Program-made: the position numbers and the translations under genes
Shown here: piece by piece, positions 1-8,959 of the stretch
Numbering within the stretch: the first letter of the stretch is position 1
Layout of the letters: every line of letters starts with the position of its first letter
Notes under the pieces: generated by a model
Seen by the model: the letters and a program-made list of their open reading frames with translations, nothing else
Databases searched by the model: none
What the model was told of the DNA's origin: nothing
Source of the DNA: Candidatus Firestoneibacteriota bacterium
GTDB lineage: Bacteria > Oederibacteriota > D2-FULL-39-29
Length of the DNA stretch: 64,000 nt
Assembly: GCA_903928075.1 (NCBI GenBank)
Contig: CAIYPD010000096.1
Span: 1 to 64,000, forward strand
Reading direction: 5' to 3'

Positions 1-1602
1 AGAATCAAGACGCCGGAGTTTCCCCACCGTGCCTGTGAAATAATTTGTCCCGGTAAGAGTTACTCTTACCGTAGTTACTGCCGACGCATTTACAGATGTC
101 GGCGTAAAACTTGCCACGGTCGGCATGGGCGCGGTTATTGTAAAATTTGTAGGAAAAATGCTTACTCCGGTCTTCCCATCAGCATTCGTGACCACAATAT
201 CCCGAACTCCAGGATTCTGGCCGTTTAAATCAAAAGAGCATGTTATACTGTTCGCGAGCGGGTCTGCCACCGATAGAGTCGTTCCGTTTATTGTTGCCAG
301 ACTTGCCCCGGTCAGCTGGACTGCCGCTCCCGCCGCAAAATTACTCCCTGTGATAGTCACAGTTAGCACAGTGGTATTTAGCGAGGTCGTAGGCTGGATT
401 CCCGAGATGGTCGGGGTGTCGAGAAGCTTAAATTCAACCTGAAATTTTGCTGTTTGATCAACCTGCCAGGTACCACCGGTTGTTATTGTTGTTCCGTAAA
501 CATTATGCGCGTCACCAAAAACAAGACTCTTATAGTTAATAGGTATCGTTACATTCGTAGCAGTAAAAGTATTTCTAATATAATAATTCATTGTTGCAGA
601 CCCCGTCCCTGTAATATCCGTAGGTGAAGTCCCCTGGTATATGTACATCCTGTACTTTACCCCCGCCGTCAAAACCGCAGGAGCATAAGCCGGATCATTG
701 GTGGTATTACTGAAATCAACGGAAAACAATCCGCCGTTCTGCCAGTTTCCAATCCATGTGAGCGGCCAGATTAATTTTGAAGCAAGCACAACAGAGTCAG
801 TCGTCCGCACTAACTTAACATAGCAGGGGCTTGTTACATTACGAATTCCGCCCGTGCCGGTTGAACCCAAGAACATCGAGATGCCTTTTACAATAAAGTT
901 AGAGGTAGGCGTAATCTCGGCTCCGGCATAATTTGTCCCATATACGGTATTAAAAAAAGTTACCCCCACCGCTCCCACATTGTTTCCCACAATGAAGTCA
1001 TCGCTATATTCAAGCACATAAGTAGGAATATATTGTGCGGGAGAAGTCGCCGTAAGCCAGGTTGGCCCACCCTTCCACTGCAGAACATTCTCGTCAGTGC
1101 GCGTAGTCAGGGTTGAAGAAAAATCATAGTATTTTCTGGGTCCGCCTGCAACATAATTCGGAGACCAAAAATTAGTAGAGTTGCTGGTACTCGGATCAGA
1201 GTTCATAACTATATGATAAGTATTACCGGCCACGAGGGAGACAGTGGGAGCAAAAGTTGCGCTATTCAAGCCAATTTTGGGAATCCAGGAGGTTGTGGCA
1301 ATTGAAGTTCCGGAAGGCACACCTGCGTTGTCCGTTTGAATGCTCATAAAACAGGTAAGAGTTCCCGGATAATTCCAGGCAACCCAGCTATTCATATGAA
1401 CTTTTCTCAGGGTAGAAGTGTTATGAGTTTCTTTAAACCTGAAAGATATCTTATTTGCACCGTATAAAAAGTTATTATTTCCGGCGGCAGCAATATAAAC
1501 ACTACCGCAATTCCAGCCATAAACCGGATCAGCTGCAGAGACATAACTGCAAAGTAAACATAAACAAAGGGAAGAAATGGCAAATAACTTTTTAAAGGAC
1601 AT
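1..1602 (-). CDS. Secreted protein with IPT/TIG domains (C-terminus cut by window edge)
   Basis: This frame is absent from the ORF track because it has no stop inside the window, but it is open for 534 codons from the ATG at 1602 to base 1. It begins with a clear signal peptide (MSFKKLFAISSLCLCLLCSYVSA). A beta-rich, Asn/Thr/Gly-rich body follows. From about residue 390 there are repeats of the type 'PTISGIQPTT..VTITGSNFAAGAAV' and 'PTVASFTPTSVNASAVTTVRVTLTGTNY', which are IPT/TIG (Ig-like, plexin/transcription-factor) modules. Such proteins are usually cell-surface or extracellular. No catalytic motif is visible. The product continues beyond the left edge, so total length and any C-terminal sorting signal are unknown. 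Confidence 0.8.
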   Translation of the reverse strand, partial: MSFKKLFAISSLCLCLLCSYVSAADPVYGWNCGSVYIAAAGNNNFLYGANKISFRFKETHNTSTLRKVHMNSWVAWNYPGTLTCFMSIQTDNAGVPSGTSIATTSWIPKIGLNSATFAPTVSLVAGNTYHIVMNSDPSTSNSTNFWSPNYVAGGPRKYYDFSSTLTTRTDENVLQWKGGPTWLTATSPAQYIPTYVLEYSDDFIVGNNVGAVGVTFFNTVYGTNYAGAEITPTSNFIVKGISMFLGSTGTGGIRNVTSPCYVKLVRTTDSVVLASKLIWPLTWIGNWQNGGLFSVDFSNTTNDPAYAPAVLTAGVKYRMYIYQGTSPTDITGTGSATMNYYIRNTFTATNVTIPINYKSLVFGDAHNVYGTTITTGGTWQVDQTAKFQVEFKLLDTPTISGIQPTTSLNTTVLTVTITGSNFAAGAAVQLTGASLATINGTTLSVADPLANSITCSFDLNGQNPGVRDIVVTNADGKTGVSIFPTNFTITAPMPTVASFTPTSVNASAVTTVRVTLTGTNYFTGTVGKLRRLDS

Positions 1603-1734
1603 TAAAAACCCCCCAAAAATACAATCTTAAGCTGATTACCGTTCTCCTATATATGATATACCTTAAAAGAGAGTTTTGTCAAGACCAGAAAAAAGGGACA
1701 AGGTACAAGAAAGATAACAAGACGACAAAAGAAA

Positions 1735-1771
1735 AAGGTATGTAAAGACCTTTTGGGGCTCTACATACCTT
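1735..1771 (-). terminator. Probable rho-independent terminator for the SGNH hydrolase gene
   Basis: A 10-bp inverted repeat (AAGGTATGTA / TACATACCTT) closes around a G/C-containing loop. Read on the minus strand it is followed by a run of T (ACCTTTTTC). It lies about 250 bases downstream of the stop of the 2022-2660 gene, so a repeat-derived hairpin is an alternative. Confidence 0.5.
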
Positions 1772-1795
1772 CAATAAATATTCCTCTTCTTATTT

Positions 1796-1900
1796 GTCTT
1801 TGCGAGGTCGGCTTTTGGATCGAAGCAATCTTACCTTCAGTGTTTTAGAAATACAATAAGGTGAGATCGCTTCACCGATACTACAAGTTCGCGATGACAA
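1796..1900. repeat. Intergenic repeat with inverted ends (TGTC.TTGCGA / TCGCGATGACA)
   Basis: The ends pair (TTGTCTTTGCGAGG with TTCGCGATGACAAG), and the interior carries GATCGAAGCAATC and GAGATCGCTTCACC. This is the widespread bacterial intergenic type 'GTCATTGCGA...GAAGCAATC...'. A related fragment occurs at about 2840-2910 (AAAGATCGCTTCGCC...GCGATGACA). Confidence 0.5.
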
Positions 1901-1931
1901 GTCGCCATGGATGACAAAGGCCTATCGGCTG

Positions 1932-1963
1932 ATTACAAAGGGGGAACAGCGACCTATAATTTC
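1932..1963. repeat. Degenerate solo copy of the RAYT-associated REP palindrome
   Basis: ATTACAAAGGGGGAACAGCGACCTATAATTT matches the REP flanking the transposase at 12406-12430 (ATTAAAGGGGACAGCGACCTTTAAT) with a few substitutions and insertions. It lies 60 bases past the 3' end of the SGNH hydrolase gene and has no transposase of its own. Confidence 0.6.
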
Positions 1964-2021
1964 AAATAATTACTTCGCTTTCATCTATTCTCTATTGTCT
2001 ATTGCTCAATTGCTCTATTCC

Positions 2022-2660
2022 CTAATACCCTATTTTTTTCAAAATCTCATGGGCGATAATAATGTGACCATTCAGGTAAGGATGGACGGGCTCGCCGCAA
2101 AAATAATCCGCTTGCCGGTATTTCAGCTGGTTTTGAAACGCTTTATTGACTTCAACATGCAGGGCACCATATTTTTTTGCCAGGTCTTTAATCGCTTTCA
2201 AGTATTCAGGCAGGAGTTTTAAAACCGCCGACCTATCGCTCCCGCTTTTAAAATCCGTGCTTAGATAAAAAGGATCCACTAAGACAAGTTTTGGCCCGAC
2301 TTTCGTCCTAGTTTCCTTAAGCAGTTGGTCATAAATTTCCCTGAATTTTTCCGACGGTACCGGAACCATATCCTGTCTTAAAGTCCTGTGCAGGTCGTTA
2401 ATCCCTATCTTCACAAAGAGCCAGTCGGGCTTAAGATTAAGCATATCGTCCTGCCAGCGGTCCCGTAGTTCTATAACGGTATTCCCGTTAATTCCTTTAT
2501 TAAAATAATTTATTTTCCGTTCCGGATACTTTGCAGTAATGAGATCAATAATCATCTGAACATACCCCCGCCCATAAGGCGGAAACGCCCCTCTTCTTTC
2601 ACAATCGGTAATACTATCCCCGATAAAAACAACACTTTGACCGGATTTGATTTGCAGCAT
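2022..2660 (-). CDS. SGNH/GDSL-family hydrolase (probable carbohydrate acetylesterase)
   Basis: This 212-aa protein shows the four SGNH blocks: FIGDSITDCERRG near the N-terminus (nucleophile Ser), a Gly in NKGINGNTVIELRDRW, Asn in GINDLHR, and a C-terminal EPVHPYLNGH supplying Asp/His-type catalytic residues. No signal peptide is visible, so it is probably cytoplasmic. The layout is that of rhamnogalacturonan-acetylesterase-like enzymes that remove acetyl groups from oligosaccharides. The neighbouring GH78 rhamnosidase supports a role in polysaccharide breakdown, but the exact substrate is inferred. The start is set by AGGAGG a few bases before ATG at 2660. Confidence 0.85.
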   Translation of the reverse strand: MLQIKSGQSVVFIGDSITDCERRGAFPPYGRGYVQMIIDLITAKYPERKINYFNKGINGNTVIELRDRWQDDMLNLKPDWLFVKIGINDLHRTLRQDMVPVPSEKFREIYDQLLKETRTKVGPKLVLVDPFYLSTDFKSGSDRSAVLKLLPEYLKAIKDLAKKYGALHVEVNKAFQNQLKYRQADYFCGEPVHPYLNGHIIIAHEILKKIGY

Positions 2661-2913
2661 TACATGCCTCCTTTGATATTAATTCTCAACGCAATAACGA
2701 ATAAATTCGAAGAACTATCCGCCCTAATAATTGGCGGACGAAAAAAGCTGACAAAAAGAAAACAAGGAAACTTAATATCTCTTTTTTTATTTCTTTTTTT
2801 TTAGAATTTTACTCCTCCCTTACCTAAATTACAAAGACAAGGAAAGATCGCTTCGCCATAAAACCGACTCCCTCCATAAAGCCTGGCGGGCACAGCGCGA
2901 TGACAATACCCTA

Positions 2914-2992
2914 CAACGATTTTAGACATTACAAACTTTACAAACCTTATAAACTTTATGAACTGTTATAAAACCTTACCGACCTTTACGGA
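2914..2992 (-). repeat. CAACGATTTTAGAC core with decamer array abutting a stop codon
   Basis: The 2661-2992 gap has no gene. It holds a GATCGCTTCGCC / GCGATGACA repeat fragment (about 2845-2905) and then this array: CAACGATTTTAGAC followed by roughly 10-base units (ATTACAAACT, TTACAAACCT, TATAAACTTT ... CCTTTACGGAC). The array ends exactly at the stop codon of the 2993-5611 gene, so it would form the start of that mRNA's 3' UTR. Confidence 0.7.
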
Positions 2993-5611
2993 CTATCTTA
3001 TTACTCTGATCCCTTTCGGCGCCTTTATTTTCAATTTAACTATCTTTCCGTTCTTGGCTTGCCATTCAACTTTGATGTTTCCCTTCGGGGTCGGGACTTC
3101 GCCTTTCGCCCAGGTTAGGTCAAAACATTTTGGCCGGACCGTTACTTTTGAAAATCCGGAAGCAGAATCCTCTACAGGTTTTACGCCAAGTATCTCCCGC
3201 GCAAAGATAGCAGTCGGATAACCCGACCAGCCGTGGCACCAGCTGTTTTTCTGCCCCTGCCAGCCTTCCCAGAAGGAGGTGGCGCCTTCATCCAGCATAT
3301 ACTTAAACTTTTCTTTTATCTGCCTAAGGACAAAATCAGCTTGACCGTGGTTCAAGAGAGCGCTGTAGACATGATATTTATGGCTCGGTGACGACTCCAG
3401 CGGCAGCTTACCTTCCATTATTTTTTCCAGCACCGCTTTTGCGGTCTTGCCTTTCAAAACCCCAAAGGCCACGCCGGCGCCGTTGGAAACTTCAGAACAA
3501 GAGTTTTTCCCGTCACCGTAGATAACATCATTGAGTAGTCCCTCTTTTTTATTCCAGAAGAGTTTAAGCGTTTTAACGCGGATCTTTTTTGCAATAGACC
3601 GGAGTTTTGCGGCTTCCTTTTTATCTCCGACTAACGCCTGGACTTTAGCCATGGTATCAAGAAAATAAGAGAACTTCGCGTTCATAGCGGAAAAAGAATA
3701 CTGCAGGCCCATCCCATAAACAGAAGACAATTGATTGTCTATCCACTGGTAGGTTCGGGGTTCATTATTCCGGAATACCCCGTCCTTATTTATCCTGCTG
3801 ACCAGCCAGCCTGTGCAGAGTTTAAGTTTTGGCAGCATTTCCAAAAGCAGGCTTTTGTCTCCGGAATGAACAAAATAGTCCCAGATGGCGCAGGCCCACT
3901 CAAAGGTTTGAAAAGAAAATTCCTCATTGAGCGTCATGCAGACCCAGACCCGGCCTTTGGTGTCCTGTAAAAAACCCTGCTGTCTAAGCACGCTGCGCGC
4001 GTATTTGTAGTCGCAATCCGAATAATAACCGGCCATAAGAATTCTTGCCGAATCTTCTATCCAGGGACGCTTTTCCCGCCAGGGGCAGTCCATCGGCGTG
4101 TCCCGCATGCAAAGATTTGCGGAGTAAGCGCCGACTTCAAAAATCCGGTTTAAAAGCGGATCAGAGGATTCGAACTTCCCTTTTCTTGAAAACGGATACT
4201 CGACATAGTCAAGATAGATACTCTTGATATTCAGGTCTTTGGTCACATTCCGCAAGGTCACCTGGATATATCTACAGCCCTTCCATTCAAGCGGTTTGAC
4301 CGTCTCTTCCTCTTCGCCCAGGGTAAAACGGTCGGTATAGGAAACCTCGGATTTGACCGGATTAATCCTGTCGTTGGTCAGATGCTCTGCACAGCCAATA
4401 TCCACGACGGTACCCGCCGCACCTTTTATTTTTACCACCGGGTAACCCGTCAATTCTTTTCCTATATCTAAAATCACGGTATACGCCTTGCCGGAAGGCA
4501 GCTTTTTCAAAGTCACGGACCGTCCTTGAAGGAGTTTTTCCGCTCCCAGGGCGCTCTCTTCTATATCTTCTGCGGCCATCTGTTTGGCGGCATTAAAAAA
4601 AGAAATATCCTTTGCAGCCTGTTTGATTCCGGCAAAATCCAGAGCGAAGGGTTTTTGCAGGGGGAAGACGGTAAAATGCAAATAATTTTGATTTCTACCG
4701 GCGGCGGCAGCTCCCTGAATTTTCAACTTTAGAACATTTTTACCCTGCTTTAATTCAAGCTCCGCGCTTTGAAAATTATTTACGAAAGTACAGGTCTCAA
4801 ATCCGGCACCATTCAAAGAATAACTGCTTGTTTTATCTGTTTCCAGGAGTAACCGCGCCTTCTGTTTTTTCCCGGAGGTAATGACGGCTTCCACAAAAAT
4901 TTCTGTCTCTGTTTTTTTAACGGGCATATAAAATACCGGGTGCTTTTCCAGCCCTTCGGGAATAAGACAGTTAACCAGACCCTGCCTGCTTACAGCCACC
5001 GGAAGCATAGCGGTATGCTTAAGCTGCGCGATGCTTCTTTCCTCGGGATTACCCCACTCACCATACGGAGCGCTACGGAGTTCATCACTTGCCTGCCACC
5101 TGGAATCATCAAAGCCCGGGGCCGTCCAGCCCTTGATACGCTTCCTGAAATCCCTTACTTCAATAAATTCAAGATTCAGGTAAAAGGACCGGCGGGGTAC
5201 ATCCTGTTTCCATTCCAGGGATTTTTCGCATTTCCAGGAATTGTCGGTGACTACTTCCTGCTTGCCGTTTATAGTCAATTGTGCCATCAGTGCCGCCTGT
5301 TTGGGAACCGACCAGCCGGAAGGGATACCGTAGTAATTAACCAGCACAGCAAGGGTATTTTTGCCTTTCTTCAAATATTTTGCCACCTCAAGATTGTCGT
5401 AAATCTGCTGTTCCGGATAGGAGACCGAAGTACTTTTGTGGACATACTTGCCGTTGATATAGAGTTCATACCAGCTCTCGGCGGTTATTAAAATGTGCGC
5501 TTTTTTTACCGCCCCCGGTGTTTCAAAGGTCTTCCTGAAATAGATAAACTCATTAGGCGTCCCGACCAAACTCTTCCAGATCCACTTAGCTTTCCAAATA
5601 ATGTCAGACAT
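2993..5611 (-). CDS. GH78-like alpha-L-rhamnosidase (family member with altered catalytic block)
   Basis: This 872-aa protein has the GH78 plan: an N-terminal beta-sandwich region beginning IIWKAKWIWKS, a second beta domain, then an (alpha/alpha)6 barrel from about residue 480 (RDTPMDCPWREKRPWIEDSARI) and a C-terminal beta-sandwich. The family block normally reads DCPQRxERxGWTGD. Here it is DCPWREKRPWIED, so the usual acid Glu position is Lys with a Glu one residue earlier. GATSFWEGW near residue 760 matches the region holding the base. Removal of terminal L-rhamnose is the likely activity, but the changed motif makes the substrate uncertain. It has no signal peptide. GGGAGG precedes the ATG. 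Confidence 0.75.
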   Translation of the reverse strand: MSDIIWKAKWIWKSLVGTPNEFIYFRKTFETPGAVKKAHILITAESWYELYINGKYVHKSTSVSYPEQQIYDNLEVAKYLKKGKNTLAVLVNYYGIPSGWSVPKQAALMAQLTINGKQEVVTDNSWKCEKSLEWKQDVPRRSFYLNLEFIEVRDFRKRIKGWTAPGFDDSRWQASDELRSAPYGEWGNPEERSIAQLKHTAMLPVAVSRQGLVNCLIPEGLEKHPVFYMPVKKTETEIFVEAVITSGKKQKARLLLETDKTSSYSLNGAGFETCTFVNNFQSAELELKQGKNVLKLKIQGAAAAGRNQNYLHFTVFPLQKPFALDFAGIKQAAKDISFFNAAKQMAAEDIEESALGAEKLLQGRSVTLKKLPSGKAYTVILDIGKELTGYPVVKIKGAAGTVVDIGCAEHLTNDRINPVKSEVSYTDRFTLGEEEETVKPLEWKGCRYIQVTLRNVTKDLNIKSIYLDYVEYPFSRKGKFESSDPLLNRIFEVGAYSANLCMRDTPMDCPWREKRPWIEDSARILMAGYYSDCDYKYARSVLRQQGFLQDTKGRVWVCMTLNEEFSFQTFEWACAIWDYFVHSGDKSLLLEMLPKLKLCTGWLVSRINKDGVFRNNEPRTYQWIDNQLSSVYGMGLQYSFSAMNAKFSYFLDTMAKVQALVGDKKEAAKLRSIAKKIRVKTLKLFWNKKEGLLNDVIYGDGKNSCSEVSNGAGVAFGVLKGKTAKAVLEKIMEGKLPLESSPSHKYHVYSALLNHGQADFVLRQIKEKFKYMLDEGATSFWEGWQGQKNSWCHGWSGYPTAIFAREILGVKPVEDSASGFSKVTVRPKCFDLTWAKGEVPTPKGNIKVEWQAKNGKIVKLKIKAPKGIRVIR

Positions 5612-5639
5612 AAAACCTCCCTTTTATAAGTATGAAGTA

Positions 5640-5890
5640 CTTTCGTTTTACTTGAAACTGCTTTAAAGTGCGTCTAAAGGTCCGTAAGGTCCATAAAGTC
5701 TATAAGGTCTAAAATCGTTGTAAGATATTTGTTAAGTTCATCCGTGTATCTGTGTCATCTGTTTTTATCCATGCCCGCCAGTCTTTTTGGAGGGTGTGTA
5801 TCTGCCTTCAAAAATGTAAATATTATGATATTTGAGCATCCGCCTGGGCGGAAGCTGCGCTTTTAGCAGCATAAAGTCTAAAATCGTTGA
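5640..5890 (+). repeat. Composite repeat: decamer array, two CAACGATTTTAGAC cores and the ~100-bp hairpin module
   Basis: The 5612-6014 gap has no gene. It contains a decamer array (AAAGGTCCGTAAGGTCCATAAAGTC), a core GTCTAAAATCGTTG at 5707-5720, a CATCTGTGTCATCTG segment, then the module ATGCCCGCCAGTC...CTTCAAAAATGTAAATATTATGATATTTGAGCATCCGCC..GGCGGAAGCTGCGCTTTTAGCAGC at 5771-5874, then a second core at 5876-5889. The rest (5890-6014) is repeat-like 'GACCTTCTGACC' text. Confidence 0.75.
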
Positions 5891-6014
5891 TGGATACTTA
5901 TTTAAGTGCAATGCTCTTATCCGGCGAAGCCGTCCGCCTCAGGAGGACAAACATCATCTTTTATCTCTTGCCGACCTTCTGACCTTCTGACCTTCCAAAC
6001 CTCATCTTTTATCC

Positions 6015-7145
6015 CTATTCTACTGTATAAATATTCACTCCGTAGGGGCTAAAGGTATCCTCGAAGATGCCTTCCCCGGGAATAATTTTTCTGTTTTCGT
6101 TCGCGGTTATCGTGCTGTTTTTTTTCAAGCCGGCTACGGTGAAGTTTACTTTTTCCTCTTTATTTCTCATATTGACAGCAAAGATATAGGTTTTGCCTTC
6201 AAATTCCTTCACCAGAATATCAACCTGCCCGCCGTTTTCTTCTTTCTTCTCAACCTTGCCTGTAACATCGGCAGAGCAGAGCACCGGCGTAAGTTTTGTG
6301 ATAAGTTCATTATTTGTTTTCATTGCATTTTTAATTTCAGGTGTGGAAGAGTCCCAGCGCCAGGGATTCCAGGAAACGGTAAAATAACCTATGGCTTTGG
6401 CCCCGTGAACCAGTGCCTGCCAGACCATATTAGTAAACTCAAAATCCTTAGCGCCGTCCGGATGGTCTATCTCTATTAATTTTTCCTTAGGCACACCCGG
6501 TAATATAGAAGTCGCCTCCACAAAAGCCAGAACAGGTTTACTGTTATTACTGTAGCCCTTAATCAGGTCTACCGACTCCGCGGTCCGCGGAATCCATTCC
6601 GGCTTTCCCCAGGTAGTAATGGGATAAAAAGAAAAACCCAGAGCATCCCCGTATTCACAATACTTTGGATAAAAAGAACGGTCAAACTTCTCTATACCCT
6701 GCAAAAAACCGTAGTTGGCAAAATAAAAGAATATCTTATTAGCCGGATCTTCTTTTCTGATGTTATCGCAGACTGCCTTCCATTTCTCCGGCGGAAATAT
6801 ATTTTCACGCCCATGGTCCGGAGAACCTGCAACCCAAAAAAGCAGAGCCGGATGTTCCTTGAGCGATTTGGTCTTATCTTTATATTCAAGCACCCCCCGC
6901 ATCCCCTCTTTTTCCAGACCGTCCAGAAAATCCTTGGCCGTGGGATCACCTGACCAGACAAGCGTATTAACACCGAGTTCTTTCCAGTAAGAAATCATCT
7001 TAGGCGGCTGAACCCAGACCAGCAGGGGTATAAAAGGTTTGCCTCCCGCCAGAAATTCCCTATTTTTACCTATCTCAACTTTTGCAAAAGCCGGCTGAAA
7101 AAACAATACCGCAAACAAAAACAATAACATAAGCCTTTCTTTCAT
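6015..7145 (-). CDS. Secreted TIM-barrel glycosidase-like protein, paralog of 14903-16105
   Basis: The track start at 7187 is too early. ATG at 7145 has AGGAGAAGAG directly upstream and opens a signal peptide (MKERLMLLFLFAVLFFQPAFA), giving 376 aa. The body reads like a (beta/alpha)8 glycosidase: GGKPFIPLLVWVQ, LGVNTLVWSG, HPALLFWVAGSPDHG, DALGFSFYPI, PVLAFVEA, ALVHGAKAIGYFTVSW, followed by a small beta-sandwich that ends DTFSPYGVNIYTVE. The position where clan GH-A enzymes carry the acid/base (xNEP) reads AGSPD here, so hydrolytic activity is doubtful. The downstream paralog shares order and ending. I cannot assign a family number. It acts outside the cytoplasm. Confidence 0.7.
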   Translation of the reverse strand: MKERLMLLFLFAVLFFQPAFAKVEIGKNREFLAGGKPFIPLLVWVQPPKMISYWKELGVNTLVWSGDPTAKDFLDGLEKEGMRGVLEYKDKTKSLKEHPALLFWVAGSPDHGRENIFPPEKWKAVCDNIRKEDPANKIFFYFANYGFLQGIEKFDRSFYPKYCEYGDALGFSFYPITTWGKPEWIPRTAESVDLIKGYSNNSKPVLAFVEATSILPGVPKEKLIEIDHPDGAKDFEFTNMVWQALVHGAKAIGYFTVSWNPWRWDSSTPEIKNAMKTNNELITKLTPVLCSADVTGKVEKKEENGGQVDILVKEFEGKTYIFAVNMRNKEEKVNFTVAGLKKNSTITANENRKIIPGEGIFEDTFSPYGVNIYTVE

Positions 7146-7194
7146 CTCTTCTCCTAAAGTACGAAGTCCTTGCCGTCCAAAAAACATCGAATGG

Positions 7195-7268
7195 CGATAA
7201 AAGTCCGTAAAGGTCCGTAAAAGTCCATAAGGTCTGTAAAGTCTAAAATCGTTGACGGATATTTATGT
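7195..7268 (+). repeat. Decamer array with terminal GTCTAAAATCGTTG core
   Basis: AAAAGTCCGTAAAGGTCCGTAAAAGTCCATAAGGTCTGTAAAGTCTAAAATCGTTGACGG: units of 9-10 bases leading into the core. It lies just upstream of the 6015-7145 gene, in antisense orientation to it. The palindrome GGCGAGATCTCGCC at 7360-7373 lies further along the same gap. Confidence 0.7.
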
Positions 7269-7388
7269 AAGTGCAATTCTTAAGCTCGTCCTTTTGTTTC
7301 TGTCATTCTAATCTCTTGCCGACCTTCCGACCCTCTGACCCTCTGCGCCAAGTTTACTTGGCGAGATCTCGCCGTAGGCGGACAAACC

Positions 7389-7523
7389 TCATCTTTTGTC
7401 ACTCTCTATTTCTATCAGCCAGAAACTGTCAAGATAAACCGGCAGCTGAATTTCCGCGCCCTTTTCATCGGACAACCGGGTGCCGGCTCCGTGCGCTCTG
7501 TAATTATTACTTACCGGATTCAT
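7389..7523 (-). pseudogene. Out-of-frame 3' tail of the beta-helix gene
   Basis: Directly overlapping the stop of the 7507-8781 gene, the +1 frame stays open for 44 codons: MNPVSNNYRAHGAGTRLSDE...QLPVYLDSFWLIEIESDKR. The composition is protein-like rather than repeat-like. Removing one base in GGTAAGTAATAA would fuse it in frame as ...NESGSNNYRAHGAGTRL. I therefore read it as the original C-terminus displaced by a one-base frameshift. A separate small gene is less likely because no ribosome site precedes the ATG. Confidence 0.45.
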
Positions 7524-8781
7524 TCACAATTGCGGCGTCAGGATGGCCGGTTATACTATTTTTAATAAGTTTTATTTTTGAAACCCCGGGCGCAAAGTAA
7601 AAGGCGCTTCTCTGGTATTTTTTACCTTTTTTTCTTGTTTCCCTGATAATATTTTTTTCGAAAGTCAGGTCATGGGTAATCCCGTTTATGTAGACCCCGC
7701 AGCTTATAAGTTCCCGCCGCGGCAAAGTCGCAAGCAATTCCGCTGGGACCCGTTCGACCGGAGTCCCGTTGTTTTCAATTATATTTTTGCGAAAAATATT
7801 CCGGTGCGCGCCGTTGGACTCGGTTTTCCTCCGGAAAGCCACGCCGTGTTTCGCATTGCCGTAGATATGGTTATTTTCAAATATATTATCCGTGTCTTTA
7901 TGCCCTATAGAGATGCCGTTCCGGTACTGCCCGGCCCCGTTAGAAAATATTTTATTCCCGGACATTACACTTTCTCTTACGCCCCAGCAAATATAGAGAC
8001 CGTCGGAGTAATTGTGGTGAATACTGTTGTTAAGGCCTTTTGACCACGGACTGTGCCCGCCAAAATGCATCCCGTATTCCGTATTATAGGCAGTCTCGCA
8101 TTTTTCCACAGTGACCCGCTCGCAGGTGCTGACACAGATGCCGTCACCCAGACTGTGGATTACTTTGATATTTTTTATAAGGCAATCTTTACTCTTTGTA
8201 AAATAGACTCCGGGAATCCGGAAGCCCTTGAGTTCCGGGATTTTTTTCGCTTCCTCGCCCATATCCACGACCAGATCTTCCGCGGCCGCATTTTCCACGG
8301 CAATCGCATAGATGCCCCTGAAGTAAGTCACGACAAAACCCCCGGCCGTGACGCTATAATCATTGGCCAGGTAATTATCAATATATAATTTTCCGCCGGC
8401 AATTTTTGTAATGGTCAGGGGAATTCTGACCATATTCGTTATAGGGCTTTGGTCTTTAAGAAAGACGCCCATACCCGGGGCAAAGCCCGAAGTGCTTTCA
8501 GGCATAATTTCTTTCTGGCCGTAGTCCGCATCAACATTGAGCCGGCTTAAGACCACAGAAGTTTTCTTAAGAATGGTCTTTTTTCCTGCCCCGACCAGCC
8601 TTATATTTGACTTTAAAAAGACGGAGTTATTAAGAGCATAGGTCCCCGGCAGAAGCCTCACCGTCCCGCCGCCGCGAAGAGCAAGAGCGTCAATGGCTAT
8701 TTGAATCGCCCTAACATCATTCCCGGTTACATCGGCATTTTTCGGCCCCACCGTTAACTCATTGTTTTTTTTAGCAGGCAT
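7507..8781 (-). CDS. Right-handed parallel beta-helix protein (pectate-lyase-like fold)
   Basis: This 424-aa protein starts at ATG 8781 behind AAGGAGAACAAA. Residues 20-70 (DVRAIQIAIDALALRGGGTVRLLPGTYALNNSVFLKSNIRLVGAGKKTIL) are the typical entry to a pectin-lyase-like beta-helix. NosD-like repeats follow (ENAAAEDLVV, KSKDCLIKNIKVIHSLGDGIC, CERVTVEKCETAYNTEYGMHFGG, NIFENNHIYGNAKHGVAFR). There is no signal peptide. The fold is shared by polysaccharide lyases, GH28 hydrolases and epimerases, and I see no decisive catalytic set. Its place between GH78-like and other carbohydrate genes suggests an oligosaccharide substrate. The C-terminus may be truncated by a frameshift. Confidence 0.8.
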   Translation of the reverse strand: MPAKKNNELTVGPKNADVTGNDVRAIQIAIDALALRGGGTVRLLPGTYALNNSVFLKSNIRLVGAGKKTILKKTSVVLSRLNVDADYGQKEIMPESTSGFAPGMGVFLKDQSPITNMVRIPLTITKIAGGKLYIDNYLANDYSVTAGGFVVTYFRGIYAIAVENAAAEDLVVDMGEEAKKIPELKGFRIPGVYFTKSKDCLIKNIKVIHSLGDGICVSTCERVTVEKCETAYNTEYGMHFGGHSPWSKGLNNSIHHNYSDGLYICWGVRESVMSGNKIFSNGAGQYRNGISIGHKDTDNIFENNHIYGNAKHGVAFRRKTESNGAHRNIFRKNIIENNGTPVERVPAELLATLPRRELISCGVYINGITHDLTFEKNIIRETRKKGKKYQRSAFYFAPGVSKIKLIKNSITGHPDAAIVNESGK

Positions 8782-8801
8782 TTTGTTCTCCTTTTTTTCT
8801 C

Positions 8802-8932
8802 TGTCATCCTCGCGAACGCGGGAACCAGTGTCTTTGCAGCTTTACTTTTTAAAACACTATTAATAAAGACGCTGCCCGCCACAAAGCGTTGGCGGATCAA
8901 ACAAGAGATCTCCGGTCAAGCCGGGGATGACA
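8802..8932. repeat. Hairpin intergenic repeat with TGTCATCC / GGATGACA ends
   Basis: The ends TGTCATCC and GGATGACA pair and carry nested CGCGAACGCGGG and CCGGTCAAGCCGGGG hairpins, the common 'GTCATTCCCGCG..CGGGAATGAC' style of bacterial repeat. It also encloses a TCCGCC/GGCGGA-family hairpin (CCGCCACAAAGCGTTGGCGGA, 8876-8896), also seen at 22140 and 39154. Confidence 0.6.
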
Positions 8933-8959
8933 AAAATAATTTTCTAAAAAATATTTTTG

